The notes: a model not told the origin generated them from the letters alone. 64,000 nucleotides of DNA from Clostridium aciditolerans (GCF_016316925.1 NZ_JAEEGB010000035.1:103063-167062), one strand, 5' to 3'. Positions 18,069 to 27,809 are shown, counted from the first letter of the stretch. Made by a program: numbers and translations.

Positions 18069-18091
18069 AAAAAGCATATAGATTGCTTTTT
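18069..18091 (+). terminator. rho-independent terminator after the marR gene
   Basis: 8-bp arms at 18069-18076 and 18084-18091; the second arm ends in TTTTTATTT. Confidence 0.7.
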
Positions 18092-18272
18092 ATTTAGCGA
18101 GATAGGTAGAAGTCTACATATTTTTAATATATTACCTTCGAAAGATTACATTTTAATCTTGAAGAATTAAACAATTTTGATAGATCAAATGCTGTAATCA
18201 TAACCATCAATGGAAGTAGATAAAATGCTTTTTATTTGACTAAATAGGTAGATGTCTACATATATTTTATTA
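18084..18272 (+). promoter_or_regulatory. two operator copies within a 47-bp direct repeat before the ABC exporter
   Basis: The segment 18084-18130 is repeated, with changes, at 18226-18272. Each copy carries TGCTTTTTATTT and the palindrome GTAGA-N2-TCTAC (18106-18117 and 18248-18259), matching the site in the marR promoter. In the second copy TTGACT (18236-18241) and TATATT (18261-18266) could be the exporter promoter, with the operator inside the spacer. The 344-base gap 18065-18408 holds the terminator and these sites; the rest shows nothing clear. Confidence 0.7.
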
Positions 18273-18408
18273 CAAATATGATGGTAAAGCAACTATAAAA
18301 GTTAGATTGATATTGAAAATATTAAGCTGAGATACTTACTAAGGCTGTGAAAAAATTATTTACGAAGAATAAATCATTAACTATAACAAATAGATGGAGG
18401 TATTATTT

Positions 18409-20124
18409 ATGATCAGAATTATCAAAAGACTGCCTGCTGATAGGGTAACTGCGGCTATTGCATTTTTGCTACTGCAGGTTTTCTGTGCCATTTATCTTCC
18501 TTATTTAGCCGCTGATATGGTAAACAATGGTGTTGTAAAGGGAAATATCGCCCATATCTGGCAGCAGGGCGGCCTAATGATCGCGCTTACAATGCTTGGT
18601 CTTGTGGGCCAGGTACTGAATCCTTATATATCTGCAAAGATTGCCTTTAATTTTGCATCTGAGCTTCGCAGTGATATTTACCAAAAGATACTTAGTTTTT
18701 CAAAAAATGAGTTTGACAAATTCGGAACGGCTACCCTGATAACTCGTAATACAAATGATGTGACACAGGTACAGAGCTTAGTGGAAACAGGACTTAAATT
18801 CCTGATTGTTTCACCGTTGTACTTAATTGGCGGCATTGGTATGACCTATCGCCTTAGCCCTAAGCTGTCATTGATTTTTATTGCTGTCATTCCTTTTTTA
18901 ACTATTGGATCTGTTGTAATATACAAATTTGCGAACCCTCTTTATGGTAAAATGCAAAAGCTGCTAGACAGGTTAAATCTATTTTTTAGAGAAGGACTGA
19001 CAGGAGTAAAAGTTATTCGCGCTTTTAGGAAAGAAGAAGAGGATTTCATAAAATATCTAGATACCAATGGAGATTATACGAAAACAGCTATTGCAGCAGG
19101 TACCATTATGAGTTTCTTTATGCCGCTGATTACTTTGCTTCTTAACCTGACTACCATAATGATAATGTGGATTGGAGCAGGTTCTATAGCAGCTGGCACC
19201 ATGGAAGTAGGTACAATTATGGCAGCAATCTCTTATTCAGCTCAAATTTTACTTGGTTTCGGAATTCTGACAAGCGTTATTTTGGTCATTCCCCGTGGTC
19301 AGGTTTCTATTCAACGTATTTATGAAGTCTTAGATATGCCTCTAAGCATAAAAGATCCAGAAAAACCAGAAGTAGTTCGAAAAGGTGGGTTACAGTTTGA
19401 GACAGTAGACTTCCGTTATCCCGGTGCAAAGAAAAAAACGCTGGAAGATATCAGTTTTACAGTTCAAGAGGGCCAGACTTTAGCCATCATTGGCAGTACC
19501 GGCGACGGTAAAACCTCTCTTGTTAATCTGATTACAAGACTCTATGATGTGGAGAAGGGAGTGGTGAAAATTGGAGGTATAGATATCAGAAAAATTAGGC
19601 AAGAGGAGGTTCATGATATAGTAAGCTTTGTACCACAAAAATCTACTCTTTTTATAGGTTCCATACGGGAAAATATGTTAGTAGCCAAACCAGATGCCAC
19701 TGATGAAGAAATATGGGCTGCTTTAGAAATAGCTTGTGCCTCCGAATTTGTTTCAAATTTGGAGAACGGCCTTGACAGTGTTGTAGAAAAGAACGGCGGT
19801 AATTTTTCTGGCGGGCAAAAGCAAAGGCTTTGTATCGCACGAACATTACTGAAAAATGCACATATATATATTTTTGATGATTCATTTTCAGCCCTTGATT
19901 TTAAGACCGATGCTGCTGTGCGTTCATCAATGAAAAAGAAGCTTTCTAAGGCTATAACCGTTATTGTAGCTCAGAGAGTCAATACCGTTATGAATGCTGA
20001 TTTGGTAGCTGTGCTTGATAATGGAAGGCTGGTTGGACTTGGCACACATGAAAAACTACTGGCTTCCAATCCTATTTATAAAGAAATAGTTAATTCGCAG
20101 ACTTACAAGGAGGAAATAGCATGA
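18409..20124 (+). CDS. heterodimeric ABC exporter, subunit with degenerate ATP site
   Basis: A 571-residue fused membrane and ATPase half-exporter. Six N-terminal helices are followed by an ATPase domain with Walker A GSTGDGKT (362-369), signature NFSGGQKQR and Walker B IYIFDDSFSALD. The catalytic Glu after Walker B is Asp and the switch His is Gln (VAQRVN), the pattern of the degenerate subunit in heterodimeric exporters such as TM287/288 and BmrCD. I chose the ATG at 18409 because GATGGAGG precedes it. The partner gene overlaps its stop by 4 bases. Multidrug export is likely, under MarR control. Confidence 0.92.
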   Translation: MIRIIKRLPADRVTAAIAFLLLQVFCAIYLPYLAADMVNNGVVKGNIAHIWQQGGLMIALTMLGLVGQVLNPYISAKIAFNFASELRSDIYQKILSFSKNEFDKFGTATLITRNTNDVTQVQSLVETGLKFLIVSPLYLIGGIGMTYRLSPKLSLIFIAVIPFLTIGSVVIYKFANPLYGKMQKLLDRLNLFFREGLTGVKVIRAFRKEEEDFIKYLDTNGDYTKTAIAAGTIMSFFMPLITLLLNLTTIMIMWIGAGSIAAGTMEVGTIMAAISYSAQILLGFGILTSVILVIPRGQVSIQRIYEVLDMPLSIKDPEKPEVVRKGGLQFETVDFRYPGAKKKTLEDISFTVQEGQTLAIIGSTGDGKTSLVNLITRLYDVEKGVVKIGGIDIRKIRQEEVHDIVSFVPQKSTLFIGSIRENMLVAKPDATDEEIWAALEIACASEFVSNLENGLDSVVEKNGGNFSGGQKQRLCIARTLLKNAHIYIFDDSFSALDFKTDAAVRSSMKKKLSKAITVIVAQRVNTVMNADLVAVLDNGRLVGLGTHEKLLASNPIYKEIVNSQTYKEEIA

Positions 20125-21929
20125 ATATAATTAGAAAACAGCTAAGTATAGCTGCAAAGCCCAAGAATCTATGGCAAACCATTAAAAGGCTTATGGAATA
20201 CATGAAAAAAAGCAACTTGCTCATTGGTCTAACCATTGCTATTTCCATAGCAGGAACGGTGATGCAGGTTATTAGTCCTAAATTGCTTGGAAATGCCACA
20301 ACACTTATCTTCAATGGGATACACAAACAAAGTGGCATTGATTTTCACAATCTTACATCTATACTGCTTATTGTGACGGCTCTGTATGCAGGAGTATTTA
20401 TCACATCCTTTTTACAGGAGAAAATTATGACGGTGGTAGCACAAAAGACAACCTATGCGCTTCGTAACCAATTGAAGGAAAAAATGAACCGTGTACCAGT
20501 TTCTTTCTTTGATAAGAATTCCAACGGAAACCTCATGTCAGTTGCTGTAAATGACATAGATAACATTGAAAACAATTTGCAGCAAAGTCTTACACAGCTT
20601 ATTTCAAGCATTATTATGGTACTGGGTGTTCTGTGCTTTATGTTTTCCATAAGCCCATTGCTCACACTGCTAGCTTGTATTATGGTTCCAGGCTGTTTAT
20701 TGATTATTAAAGTATTTACACCAAGGACGCAGAAATACAATAAGAAATATTTCAAAAGTATGGGGGATTTAAATAGCCAGATCGAGGAGACCTATCAAGG
20801 CTTTTCTGTGGTAAAGAGTTTTAATGGAGAGAAGGAAGCATTGCAAAAGTTTAATGGTGTAAACAAGAAAATGTACGAATCAGGATGGCGGGGAAAGTTT
20901 TTTAGTGGATGTATGGTTCCCTGTATGATACTCGTACAGAATATAGTTTATGTTTTGATTGCGGCCACAGGTGCAGTTGAAGTTGTAGGTGGCTCCATTT
21001 TAATTGGTGATATGCAGGCATTTTTACAATATTCTCAGCAATTTACTTCCCCCATTTCAAGACTTTCTATGATTTGGGGAAATCTTCTTTCGGCAATTGC
21101 TTCAGCAGAGCGTGTATTTAATCTGTTAGATGCCCAGGAAGTGGAAGAATATAACACAGCTTTTCCAAATAAAAAAGGGGAGACTGCAAAGGTTATCTTT
21201 GAAAATGTACAATTTGGTTATTCTGATGAACCTTTAATGAAAAACTTCAGCTTGGAGGTTAATGATGGTCAAATGGTGGCTATTGTAGGACATACTGGTT
21301 CAGGTAAAACTACGTTGATTAATCTTCTGCAGCGGTTTTATGAGATACAGGAAGGTAGTATACGAATTGATGGTACTGACATCCGTAACTTGGATCGCAG
21401 CGAAGTGCGTAAGAGCGTTGGGATGGTGCTGCAAGATACTTGGTTATTCTCAGGTACCATTTATGATAACATCCGCTTTGGCAATAAAGATGCCACTGAG
21501 GAACAAATTTATGCTGCCGCCAAAGCCGCCTATGCTGATGACTTTATTCAAAAACTGCCTGATGGCTATGATACAGTTTTAGGTGAAGAAGCAGGGAATA
21601 TTTCGCAAGGGCAGAGGCAGCTTATCACTATTGCAAGGGCTTTCGTGGCAAATCCTGATATTCTCATACTGGATGAAGCTACTTCCAATGTGGATAGTCG
21701 TACGGAACTCATCATTCAAAAGGCTATACGAAGGCTCTTAAAAGGTAGAACAAGTTTTGTAGTAGCACATAGGCTATCAACCATTTATGGTGCCGATCGT
21801 ATTATTGTTATGGAACATGGTGATTTAGTTGAAACAGGAACTCATAAAGAGTTATTGGCGAAGAATGGAACCTACTCAGATATCTACAATAGTCAATTTG
21901 CTGACAATGTCAATTCAAAAGCTGTATAA
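20121..21929 (+). CDS. heterodimeric ABC exporter, catalytic subunit
   Basis: A 602-residue fused membrane and ATPase half-exporter that pairs with the preceding subunit. Walker A is GHTGSGKT (390-397), the signature is NISQGQRQL, Walker B with the catalytic Glu is ILILDEATSNVD, and the switch His is present (VVAHRLST). This consensus catalytic set complements the degenerate partner. The ATGA overlap with the upstream gene shows translational coupling; AAGGAGGAAA precedes the ATG. It probably exports drugs or toxic lipids from the cytoplasmic membrane. Confidence 0.92.
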   Translation: MNIIRKQLSIAAKPKNLWQTIKRLMEYMKKSNLLIGLTIAISIAGTVMQVISPKLLGNATTLIFNGIHKQSGIDFHNLTSILLIVTALYAGVFITSFLQEKIMTVVAQKTTYALRNQLKEKMNRVPVSFFDKNSNGNLMSVAVNDIDNIENNLQQSLTQLISSIIMVLGVLCFMFSISPLLTLLACIMVPGCLLIIKVFTPRTQKYNKKYFKSMGDLNSQIEETYQGFSVVKSFNGEKEALQKFNGVNKKMYESGWRGKFFSGCMVPCMILVQNIVYVLIAATGAVEVVGGSILIGDMQAFLQYSQQFTSPISRLSMIWGNLLSAIASAERVFNLLDAQEVEEYNTAFPNKKGETAKVIFENVQFGYSDEPLMKNFSLEVNDGQMVAIVGHTGSGKTTLINLLQRFYEIQEGSIRIDGTDIRNLDRSEVRKSVGMVLQDTWLFSGTIYDNIRFGNKDATEEQIYAAAKAAYADDFIQKLPDGYDTVLGEEAGNISQGQRQLITIARAFVANPDILILDEATSNVDSRTELIIQKAIRRLLKGRTSFVVAHRLSTIYGADRIIVMEHGDLVETGTHKELLAKNGTYSDIYNSQFADNVNSKAV

Positions 21930-21965
21930 ATAAATTTGAATTCAATATAGAGGAGATAAATATAT

Positions 21966-24548
21966 ATGTCAAACAGTACGAAGATTTTAAAGGAAAAGGA
22001 AATAATATATATGTCAGATTATACAAAAACGTTAAAAGAATTAAATAAAGATTCGTTAAATGAAGCAGGAGGCAAGGGAGCTAATCTTGGCGAATTGATT
22101 AATGCCAATCTTCCTGTGCCACCAGGATTTGTAGTTAAAACAGGCGCCTACCGAACTCATCTTGAAGCTTCGTATCTTAAGAAACGCATAGAAAAAAGAC
22201 TCGAGAACCTTAAAGAGCAGGATATTGATGCAATATCTGAGGCAAGTAAGTGTATATCATCATGGATTGAAGAATCACCAATGCCCTTTGAGGTTCAAGA
22301 GGAAGTGGACAGAGCCTTTGAAAGCCTATCTAAAGAAATGGGACCTGATGTCAATTTATCAGTTGCAGTGCGATCCAGTGCTACGGCAGAAGACTTGCCA
22401 TCGGCCTCCTTTGCAGGACAGCATGAGACTTATCTTGGGGTTTATGGAAAAGAGGAAGTTTTTAAGTATATAAAAAAATGTTGGGCAAGTCTATGGTCAG
22501 CACAAGCAATAGCCTATAGAATAAGTATGAATTTTGATCACCTGGAGGTTGATCTTGCCGTCGTAGTCCAGGCAATGATAGCGTCCCAGGCTGCAGGAGT
22601 AATGTTTACTGCCAATCCTGTAAATGGAAATAGTGATGAAATATTAATAAGTGCTGGGTATGGTCTTGGTGAGTCAGTAGTCAGTGGTCTGATAACTCCT
22701 GATTCTTTTATTCTGACAAAGGAAGGAAGGGTTAAAGAAAAGACTCTCGGCTCAAAAGAGTTTAGCATTAAATTGACAGAAAAGGGTACAATTACAGAGG
22801 AAACACAACAATCAAAGAGAAAATTATTTTGTCTTGGAACTAACGAGCTTGTACAGCTGGCGAACCTAGCAAAGCTTGTAGAAAAGTACTATGGAAGCCC
22901 CATGGACACAGAGTGGGCTCTGCTTGAAGGTAAAATATATCTTCTGCAGGCTAGGCCAATTACTACAATTACATCTGACTCTGAAGATTTGAAAATCCTT
23001 GGCCCTGAAGACAAGATAATTTATCAGGGAAAAAAGGCGCCATTTGGATTGCAAAGTGTAATGGAGCATTCTCCATATCCACATACTCCCTTAGATTTTG
23101 CTAGCTTTAGTCACTTTTATCAGGGAATATATACTTCCTTTGTTGATATAGGGTTCAAGCTGCCGAAAGATAAAAACAGACCAGTGGAAAGGGAAAGCGG
23201 ATGTGTGGCCTTAAGTTATCAGGGAATGGGATTGTCTCCAGCTATAATATGGAAGGCGCCTAGTTTATTAATTAAGAGCTTATTTAAAGATAAAGATGCT
23301 TTATGGCAGTCTTTTTCAAAGGAAATTAGTGAAGGAATCAAAAGAATGGATGATGCAGTAAAAAACACAAATGATGCAGTAGGAGCTGCCAAGCTTATTG
23401 AACAGGCCATGAAGGAATATGAGAAATTTGTCTATAAAAGATTTTCTGTAATTAGCATGCCAGATGGACTTACTGAGTATAAGCTTAGTACATTAATTAA
23501 AAAAGCTGTGGGAAAGGAGAAGGTTGACGAGATAAAAGAAAGTTTACTCAGAGCTTTGCCTTTTAGAACTGCCCTTCAGAATAAGACTCTAATGAAGGTA
23601 GCACAAGCGGCGGCTGTAAAGGGAAAGGATAGTAAAGCCTTTAAAAATGAACTTAAAAGTTTTTTAGATGAATATGGAGATAGACCTTATATTGGTATGG
23701 GAAGAATGGTATCTCCGCATACATGGCAGGAAAAGCCTGAAATGATTGATGAAATTATTAATGCATTACTCAGTGATACTGCGGTGCTGAATCCAGAGAA
23801 AAGCTTTAAAAAGCAGGAAGAGGATTATGAAGCTGCAAAGAAAGTAATAAAGAAAGGATTAAAACCGGCTGAGTATGATAAATTCATTAAAATTCTGGAG
23901 AAGGTAAGAAAGTCAGTAATAATCAGAGAAGAAAGTGTATTTTATTTAGAGAAGGTGGCAGGCTGTTTGCATAGAATAGCTTTAAAGCTGGGATGTCTTC
24001 TAGCTAAACAAGGATCCATTAATGAAGCTGAAGATGTATTCTTTATTTTTCAGGAAGAGCTTCATTCTGTGGCAGGAGGAAAGTTAGAAATTAAAGAAAA
24101 AATAGAAAAAAGGAGAGAAGCTTTTGCAAAGGTTTATGATGCTCATGAAAAAGGAGTGCACTGGCTGATATCCACTGGATCATTTCCGGTATTTGTGAAA
24201 AAGAAACAAGATGATGAGGCTAATTCCAATTCACTTAAAGGAAGTTCTGCAAGTCGAGGCGTATATGAAGGACCTGTATGTATAGTAAAGAGTTCTTCGG
24301 AATTCAAAAAGCTAAAGAAAGGGGATATACTGGTATCGCCCTATACTTCACCTATATGGACACCTCTTTTTAAGGTGGCGTCTGCAGCAGTTACCGAAAT
24401 AGGAAGTGCAACTTCCCATGCAGCAATTGTAGCAAGAGAATATGGTATACCTGCGATTGTAGCTGTTGAAAATGTAACAAATATATTGAAGGATGGACAA
24501 AAGATAAGAGTAGATGGTACAAATGGTATAATAACATTGTTAGAATAG
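21966..24548 (+). CDS. phosphoenolpyruvate synthase / rifampicin phosphotransferase family enzyme
   Basis: An 860-residue enzyme with an N-terminal ATP-grasp domain (about 20-340; AGGKGANLGEL, VRSSATAEDLPSASFAGQHET, DTEWALLEGKIYLLQARPIT), a central domain and a C-terminal swivelling phospho-His domain. The catalytic His lies in SATSHAAIVAREYG (H818). Domain order and length fit PEP synthase and also rifampicin phosphotransferases. Its place after a MarR-controlled drug exporter favours a resistance role, which is inference. Two starts are possible: 21966 with the better ribosome site, and 22011 (MSDYTKTL), which resembles the usual family start. Confidence 0.8.
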   Translation: MSNSTKILKEKEIIYMSDYTKTLKELNKDSLNEAGGKGANLGELINANLPVPPGFVVKTGAYRTHLEASYLKKRIEKRLENLKEQDIDAISEASKCISSWIEESPMPFEVQEEVDRAFESLSKEMGPDVNLSVAVRSSATAEDLPSASFAGQHETYLGVYGKEEVFKYIKKCWASLWSAQAIAYRISMNFDHLEVDLAVVVQAMIASQAAGVMFTANPVNGNSDEILISAGYGLGESVVSGLITPDSFILTKEGRVKEKTLGSKEFSIKLTEKGTITEETQQSKRKLFCLGTNELVQLANLAKLVEKYYGSPMDTEWALLEGKIYLLQARPITTITSDSEDLKILGPEDKIIYQGKKAPFGLQSVMEHSPYPHTPLDFASFSHFYQGIYTSFVDIGFKLPKDKNRPVERESGCVALSYQGMGLSPAIIWKAPSLLIKSLFKDKDALWQSFSKEISEGIKRMDDAVKNTNDAVGAAKLIEQAMKEYEKFVYKRFSVISMPDGLTEYKLSTLIKKAVGKEKVDEIKESLLRALPFRTALQNKTLMKVAQAAAVKGKDSKAFKNELKSFLDEYGDRPYIGMGRMVSPHTWQEKPEMIDEIINALLSDTAVLNPEKSFKKQEEDYEAAKKVIKKGLKPAEYDKFIKILEKVRKSVIIREESVFYLEKVAGCLHRIALKLGCLLAKQGSINEAEDVFFIFQEELHSVAGGKLEIKEKIEKRREAFAKVYDAHEKGVHWLISTGSFPVFVKKKQDDEANSNSLKGSSASRGVYEGPVCIVKSSSEFKKLKKGDILVSPYTSPIWTPLFKVASAAVTEIGSATSHAAIVAREYGIPAIVAVENVTNILKDGQKIRVDGTNGIITLLE

Positions 24549-24600
24549 ACTGTGATTGTATAGAACAGTAATATAAAGAAAATTTTTTCAGGGGAAGGAA

Positions 24601-24756
24601 ATAGTCGGTGTGTTCAGAAACTAGAAAAAGGTATAGCTTTCTTCAAAATTTTGGCGTAGCCCTCCAACCCAGCTATACTAACCGAGTTCTGCTAATAATT
24701 CGCCATAAGTTACTGCAAAAGCTACATCTGTTAAGCTCGTTTTAAGTTTCGTAGAA
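24601..24756. other. structured non-coding segment of unknown role
   Basis: GTATAGCT at 24631-24638 pairs with AGCTATAC at 24671-24678, and the TTTTGGCG and CGCCATAAG stretches near 24648 and 24702 also pair. The minus strand reads as a short open peptide (TSLTDVAFAVTYGELLAELG then stop), so it could instead be a relic of a gene end. The local composition differs from the surrounding AT-rich DNA. Confidence 0.35.
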
Positions 24757-25056
24757 GTGAAAAAATGGAAAATTGATATCTATATAATAGATAAAATTAT
24801 AGAAGTTTACAGGATAGTATATGAAGGTAAATTTATAATAAGCGCTAAAGAAAAACATTATGTTATGTTTAAGATTCAGGATGATTATGGGAGTGTAATT
24901 CTATATGACGCAAAAAATTTTGAGATTATTTCAGATAAAAATACTAATTATATTGAGAAAAAGATATCAGAAGATAAGTATAGGTTTACTCATAAGTTTA
25001 TTCGTTATGACGGGTTTTGGTCAATTTTAAATATGCTTTGGAAATTGAAAGAATAA
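24757..25056 (+). CDS. hypothetical protein, probably chimeric
   Basis: A 99-codon frame from GTG at 24757 (MKKWKIDIYIIDKII...). There is no good ribosome site. The last 10 codons or so run, in a different frame, into a 74-bp copy of the sigma-54 activator gene, so the present C-terminus (LNMLWKLKE) was created by that junction. The rest resembles no family I know. It may be a decayed gene whose real end is lost. Confidence 0.35.
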   Translation: MKKWKIDIYIIDKIIEVYRIVYEGKFIISAKEKHYVMFKIQDDYGSVILYDAKNFEIISDKNTNYIEKKISEDKYRFTHKFIRYDGFWSILNMLWKLKE

Positions 25057-25099
25057 AAGAAAAGGATAGATTTGCAGTTTTTATTGTGCTGATTATGCC
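25026..25099 (+). repeat. 74-bp ectopic copy of part of the sigma-54 activator gene
   Basis: This segment matches 12364-12438 with one substitution (GGAAGA to GAAAGA) and one deleted T or A in the TTTTTAATT stretch. In the activator gene this part encodes residues just after Walker A. There is no other similarity on either side, so it is a sharply bounded fragment. Confidence 0.85.
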
Positions 25100-25157
25100 T
25101 TAAGTTAGGAGAAAGAAAATCATTGCTTGCTAAAATGAGACTTAGGGACTGTACAAT

Positions 25158-25205
25158 AAAGGCCTCTTTTGGTGGTTATTATGACTAAAAGAGGTCTTTG
25201 TTTTG
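25158..25205 (+). terminator. hairpin terminator
   Basis: 13-base arms at 25158-25170 and 25187-25199 (one G-T pair) are followed by GTTTTG. It ends the transcript entering from the left before the NUDIX gene. Confidence 0.7.
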
Positions 25206-25288
25206 CAATAAAAGATTTAAGATGTGTTATAATATGTATATTATACTAATTTGGAAGTTTTGTTTAATATTGATATGGAGTGATTATT

Positions 25289-25687
25289 TTGAAAGACGTA
25301 GTAGCTGGGATTGTTGTTAAGGAAGGTAAAATATTAATTGCCAAAAGAGCTGAAGGACAAAAGATGGAAGACAAGTGGGAGTTTCCAGGGGGAAAGATTG
25401 AAGAGGGTGAAACACCAGAGGAAGCATTAATAAGAGAATTTAAGGAAGAGCTAAATGCAGATACAGAGGTAGAAGGATTTTTCTGCGAAAGCATTTATAA
25501 ATATGAATTCGGAGCTATAAGGTTGTTGGCTTATAAATGCAAATGTAGTGATAAGGCTTTTAAATTAAGTGTACATAGCGAAATAAGCTGGGTGGAACCT
25601 GAGGATATTTTGGAATATGATCTTGCACCAGCGGATATTCCTATTGGAGAGAAGATATACAAGGAATATTATAAGAGCCTGTATTAG
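25289..25687 (+). CDS. NUDIX hydrolase (MutT / 8-oxo-dGTP diphosphatase-like)
   Basis: A 132-residue NUDIX enzyme that hydrolyses nucleoside diphosphate-X compounds, probably oxidised dGTP. The NUDIX box runs from G35 to E54 (GGKIEEGETPEE then REFKEEL); the last conserved Gly is Asn. I chose TTG at 25289, 8 bases after GGAG, over a GTG at 25280 that overlaps the ribosome site. Upstream, TATAAT (25228-25233) lies in a segment repeated at 39029 and 44561. DNA resembling its last codons also lies just before the helicase gene at 39112, so the two genes were probably neighbours once. Confidence 0.88.
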   Translation: MKDVVAGIVVKEGKILIAKRAEGQKMEDKWEFPGGKIEEGETPEEALIREFKEELNADTEVEGFFCESIYKYEFGAIRLLAYKCKCSDKAFKLSVHSEISWVEPEDILEYDLAPADIPIGEKIYKEYYKSLY

Positions 25688-25819
25688 GTAGAAGTTATTA
25701 ATTATGATAAAACTTATATCCCGGGATTTAGATTGTTTTGTTATAATAAATATATTGGTAGCTGTACGGAAGGAATTTAAATAGAGTAGCTCACGATTAT
25801 GAAAGGAGAACATTTTATA

Positions 25820-27361
25820 ATGAAGGAATTTAATGTTACGGGGTTATGCATACCTGAAAAACATTTTATGGTTGATATAAGTGGTAAGGTAAAGAAGATT
25901 ATTCAAATGGTAGATAAAGGAGCTTATTTTACAATTAACAGGCCAAGGCAGTTTGGTAAAACCACTACATTCAATCAATTAGTAGAAGAATTAAGCAAAA
26001 AATATGTTGTAATTGATGTTAGTTTTGAAGGAATTGGTGATGATGTTTTTGAAACTGAAGAGAAATTTTGTGAAACTATATTTGAAATACTGGCTAGAAA
26101 TGTAAAATTTACAAACAAGGAATTGTATAAAATACTGAAAAGTTATGTAGATGCAACAAAAAACTTTAATGATCTATCCGAAAATATCACTGATATGGTT
26201 GATAAGTATGATAATGATATGGTTTTAATCATAGATGAGGTGGATAAAAGCAGTGGCAACAGAGTCTTTATGCAGTTTTTAGGTGTACTTAGAAATAAAT
26301 ATTTATCAATGAGTGCTAAGAAAGATTTAACCTTCAAAAGTGTTATATTAGGTGGAGTAAATGATATCAAGAATATTAAGCTTCAAATTAGAGATGAAAA
26401 GAATAGAGTTTTCAATTCTCCTTGGAACATAGCTGCAGATTTTAAAATTGATATGTCCTTTTCTTCTGAAGAAATTGAAACAATGCTTAATGAGTACGTA
26501 AATGAAACGGGAATAGACATGGATGTAAAGCTTTTATCCAAAGAGATAAGAAATTTTACTAGTGGATATCCTTATCTTGTAAGTAGACTTTGTAAAAACA
26601 TTGATGAATACCTTGGAAGGGAATGGACATTAAAAGGACTTCAAAAATCTATAAAAATGACATTAAATGAACATAATACTCTTTTTGATGACGTTATTAA
26701 AAATATTGAAAACTATGATGAAATAAAAACAGTAGTTTATCAGATATTAGTAGAAGGAAAACAAATCCCTTATAATCCTTTTGTTTATGAAAAGGGATTG
26801 ATGTACGGAATACTATCAGAAGACGATGGTAAGCTTATTATGAACAATAAGATTTTTGAAATGTTATTATATGATTACCTTATTGCTCAGAAGGATATCC
26901 AAGAAGCTGCATCAAAACTTACACAAGTAGATAAGAATGAGGTCTTAGATGCTGAAGAATTAAATGTGGAAAAAGTTTTATTAAAGTTTCAGGAATTTAT
27001 GTATGAACAGTATAGAGAAGAAGATGAACACTTTTATGAAACTAACGGTAGACTTATATTTTTAGCATACTTAAAGCCTATTTTAAATGGAAAAGGTTTC
27101 AGTTTTGTAGAACCTCAAACAAGAAAAAACAAAAGGATGGATGTAGTAATTACTTATGGAAATAAAAAGTACATAGTAGAACTTAAAATATGGAACGGTG
27201 AAGTGTATAGAGAAAAAGGAGTACATCAGCTTGTAGAATATATGAAGGAGCAAGGGGTAAAAGAAGGATATCTGCTAACCTTCAATTTCAATAAGAATAA
27301 AAAATATACTGCAGAGTGGATTAAAGAAGATGGAAAAAGAATATTTGAAGTAATGGTTTAA
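25820..27361 (+). CDS. AAA-ATPase with PD-(D/E)XK nuclease domain (DUF1703 type)
   Basis: A 513-residue protein. The N-terminal AAA-like ATPase has RPRQFGKTTT (Walker A, about residues 40-49) and a Walker B-like LIIDEVDKS. The C-terminal domain has RMDVVITYGNKKYIVELKIW, the Asp and E-x-K of a PD-(D/E)XK nuclease fold. These ATPase-nuclease fusions are common in Clostridia and Bacteroidetes; their role is not established, though mobile-element or defence roles are suspected. The start at 25820 follows AAAGGAGAAC; a further ATG at 25799 has no site. Confidence 0.82.
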   Translation: MKEFNVTGLCIPEKHFMVDISGKVKKIIQMVDKGAYFTINRPRQFGKTTTFNQLVEELSKKYVVIDVSFEGIGDDVFETEEKFCETIFEILARNVKFTNKELYKILKSYVDATKNFNDLSENITDMVDKYDNDMVLIIDEVDKSSGNRVFMQFLGVLRNKYLSMSAKKDLTFKSVILGGVNDIKNIKLQIRDEKNRVFNSPWNIAADFKIDMSFSSEEIETMLNEYVNETGIDMDVKLLSKEIRNFTSGYPYLVSRLCKNIDEYLGREWTLKGLQKSIKMTLNEHNTLFDDVIKNIENYDEIKTVVYQILVEGKQIPYNPFVYEKGLMYGILSEDDGKLIMNNKIFEMLLYDYLIAQKDIQEAASKLTQVDKNEVLDAEELNVEKVLLKFQEFMYEQYREEDEHFYETNGRLIFLAYLKPILNGKGFSFVEPQTRKNKRMDVVITYGNKKYIVELKIWNGEVYREKGVHQLVEYMKEQGVKEGYLLTFNFNKNKKYTAEWIKEDGKRIFEVMV

Positions 27362-27423
27362 GCTAACGGATGTGAGATAAAAAGAAAGCTATGTTGTTTT
27401 TATATTAGAAGGAGAGAAATAAA

Positions 27424-27801
27424 ATGTCAGAATGTATATTTTGCAACTACAACAAATCAGAAATAATAACAGAAAATAAATTTGCCTTTGCTATAATGGA
27501 CAAATTTCCTGTAAATGAAGGCCATGCATTGATAATACCAAAAAGGCATTTTCCATTTTTATTTGAGGCTTCAGAGGAAGAAATAAAAGCTATATATAGC
27601 CTTATGCATGAAGTTAAGGAAATGTTAGATATCCAGTATGAACCAGCAGGGTACAACGTAGGAGTTAATATAGGCTACTATGCTGGACAGACAATAAAGC
27701 ATTTGCATGTTCATTTAATTCCAAGATATAAGGGTGATGTAGAAAATCCTAGAGGTGGAGTTAGAAATTTAAAACAAGCCTTAGTTGAATATGATGGGTA
27801 A
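27424..27801 (+). CDS. HIT family nucleotide hydrolase
   Basis: A 125-residue histidine-triad protein. The triad is HLHVHLIPR near residue 94, with the catalytic middle His, and the N-terminus has a CIFCNY pair as in many bacterial HIT proteins. Such enzymes hydrolyse AMP-linked or dinucleoside compounds. The ATG follows GAAGGAGAGAA. It ends in a shared bidirectional hairpin. Confidence 0.9.
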   Translation: MSECIFCNYNKSEIITENKFAFAIMDKFPVNEGHALIIPKRHFPFLFEASEEEIKAIYSLMHEVKEMLDIQYEPAGYNVGVNIGYYAGQTIKHLHVHLIPRYKGDVENPRGGVRNLKQALVEYDG

Positions 27802-27809
27802 ATAAATTG

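Noticed and set aside
24757..25056. Functional conserved gene
   Set aside because: It has no ribosome site and its end is made by the 74-bp ectopic fragment.
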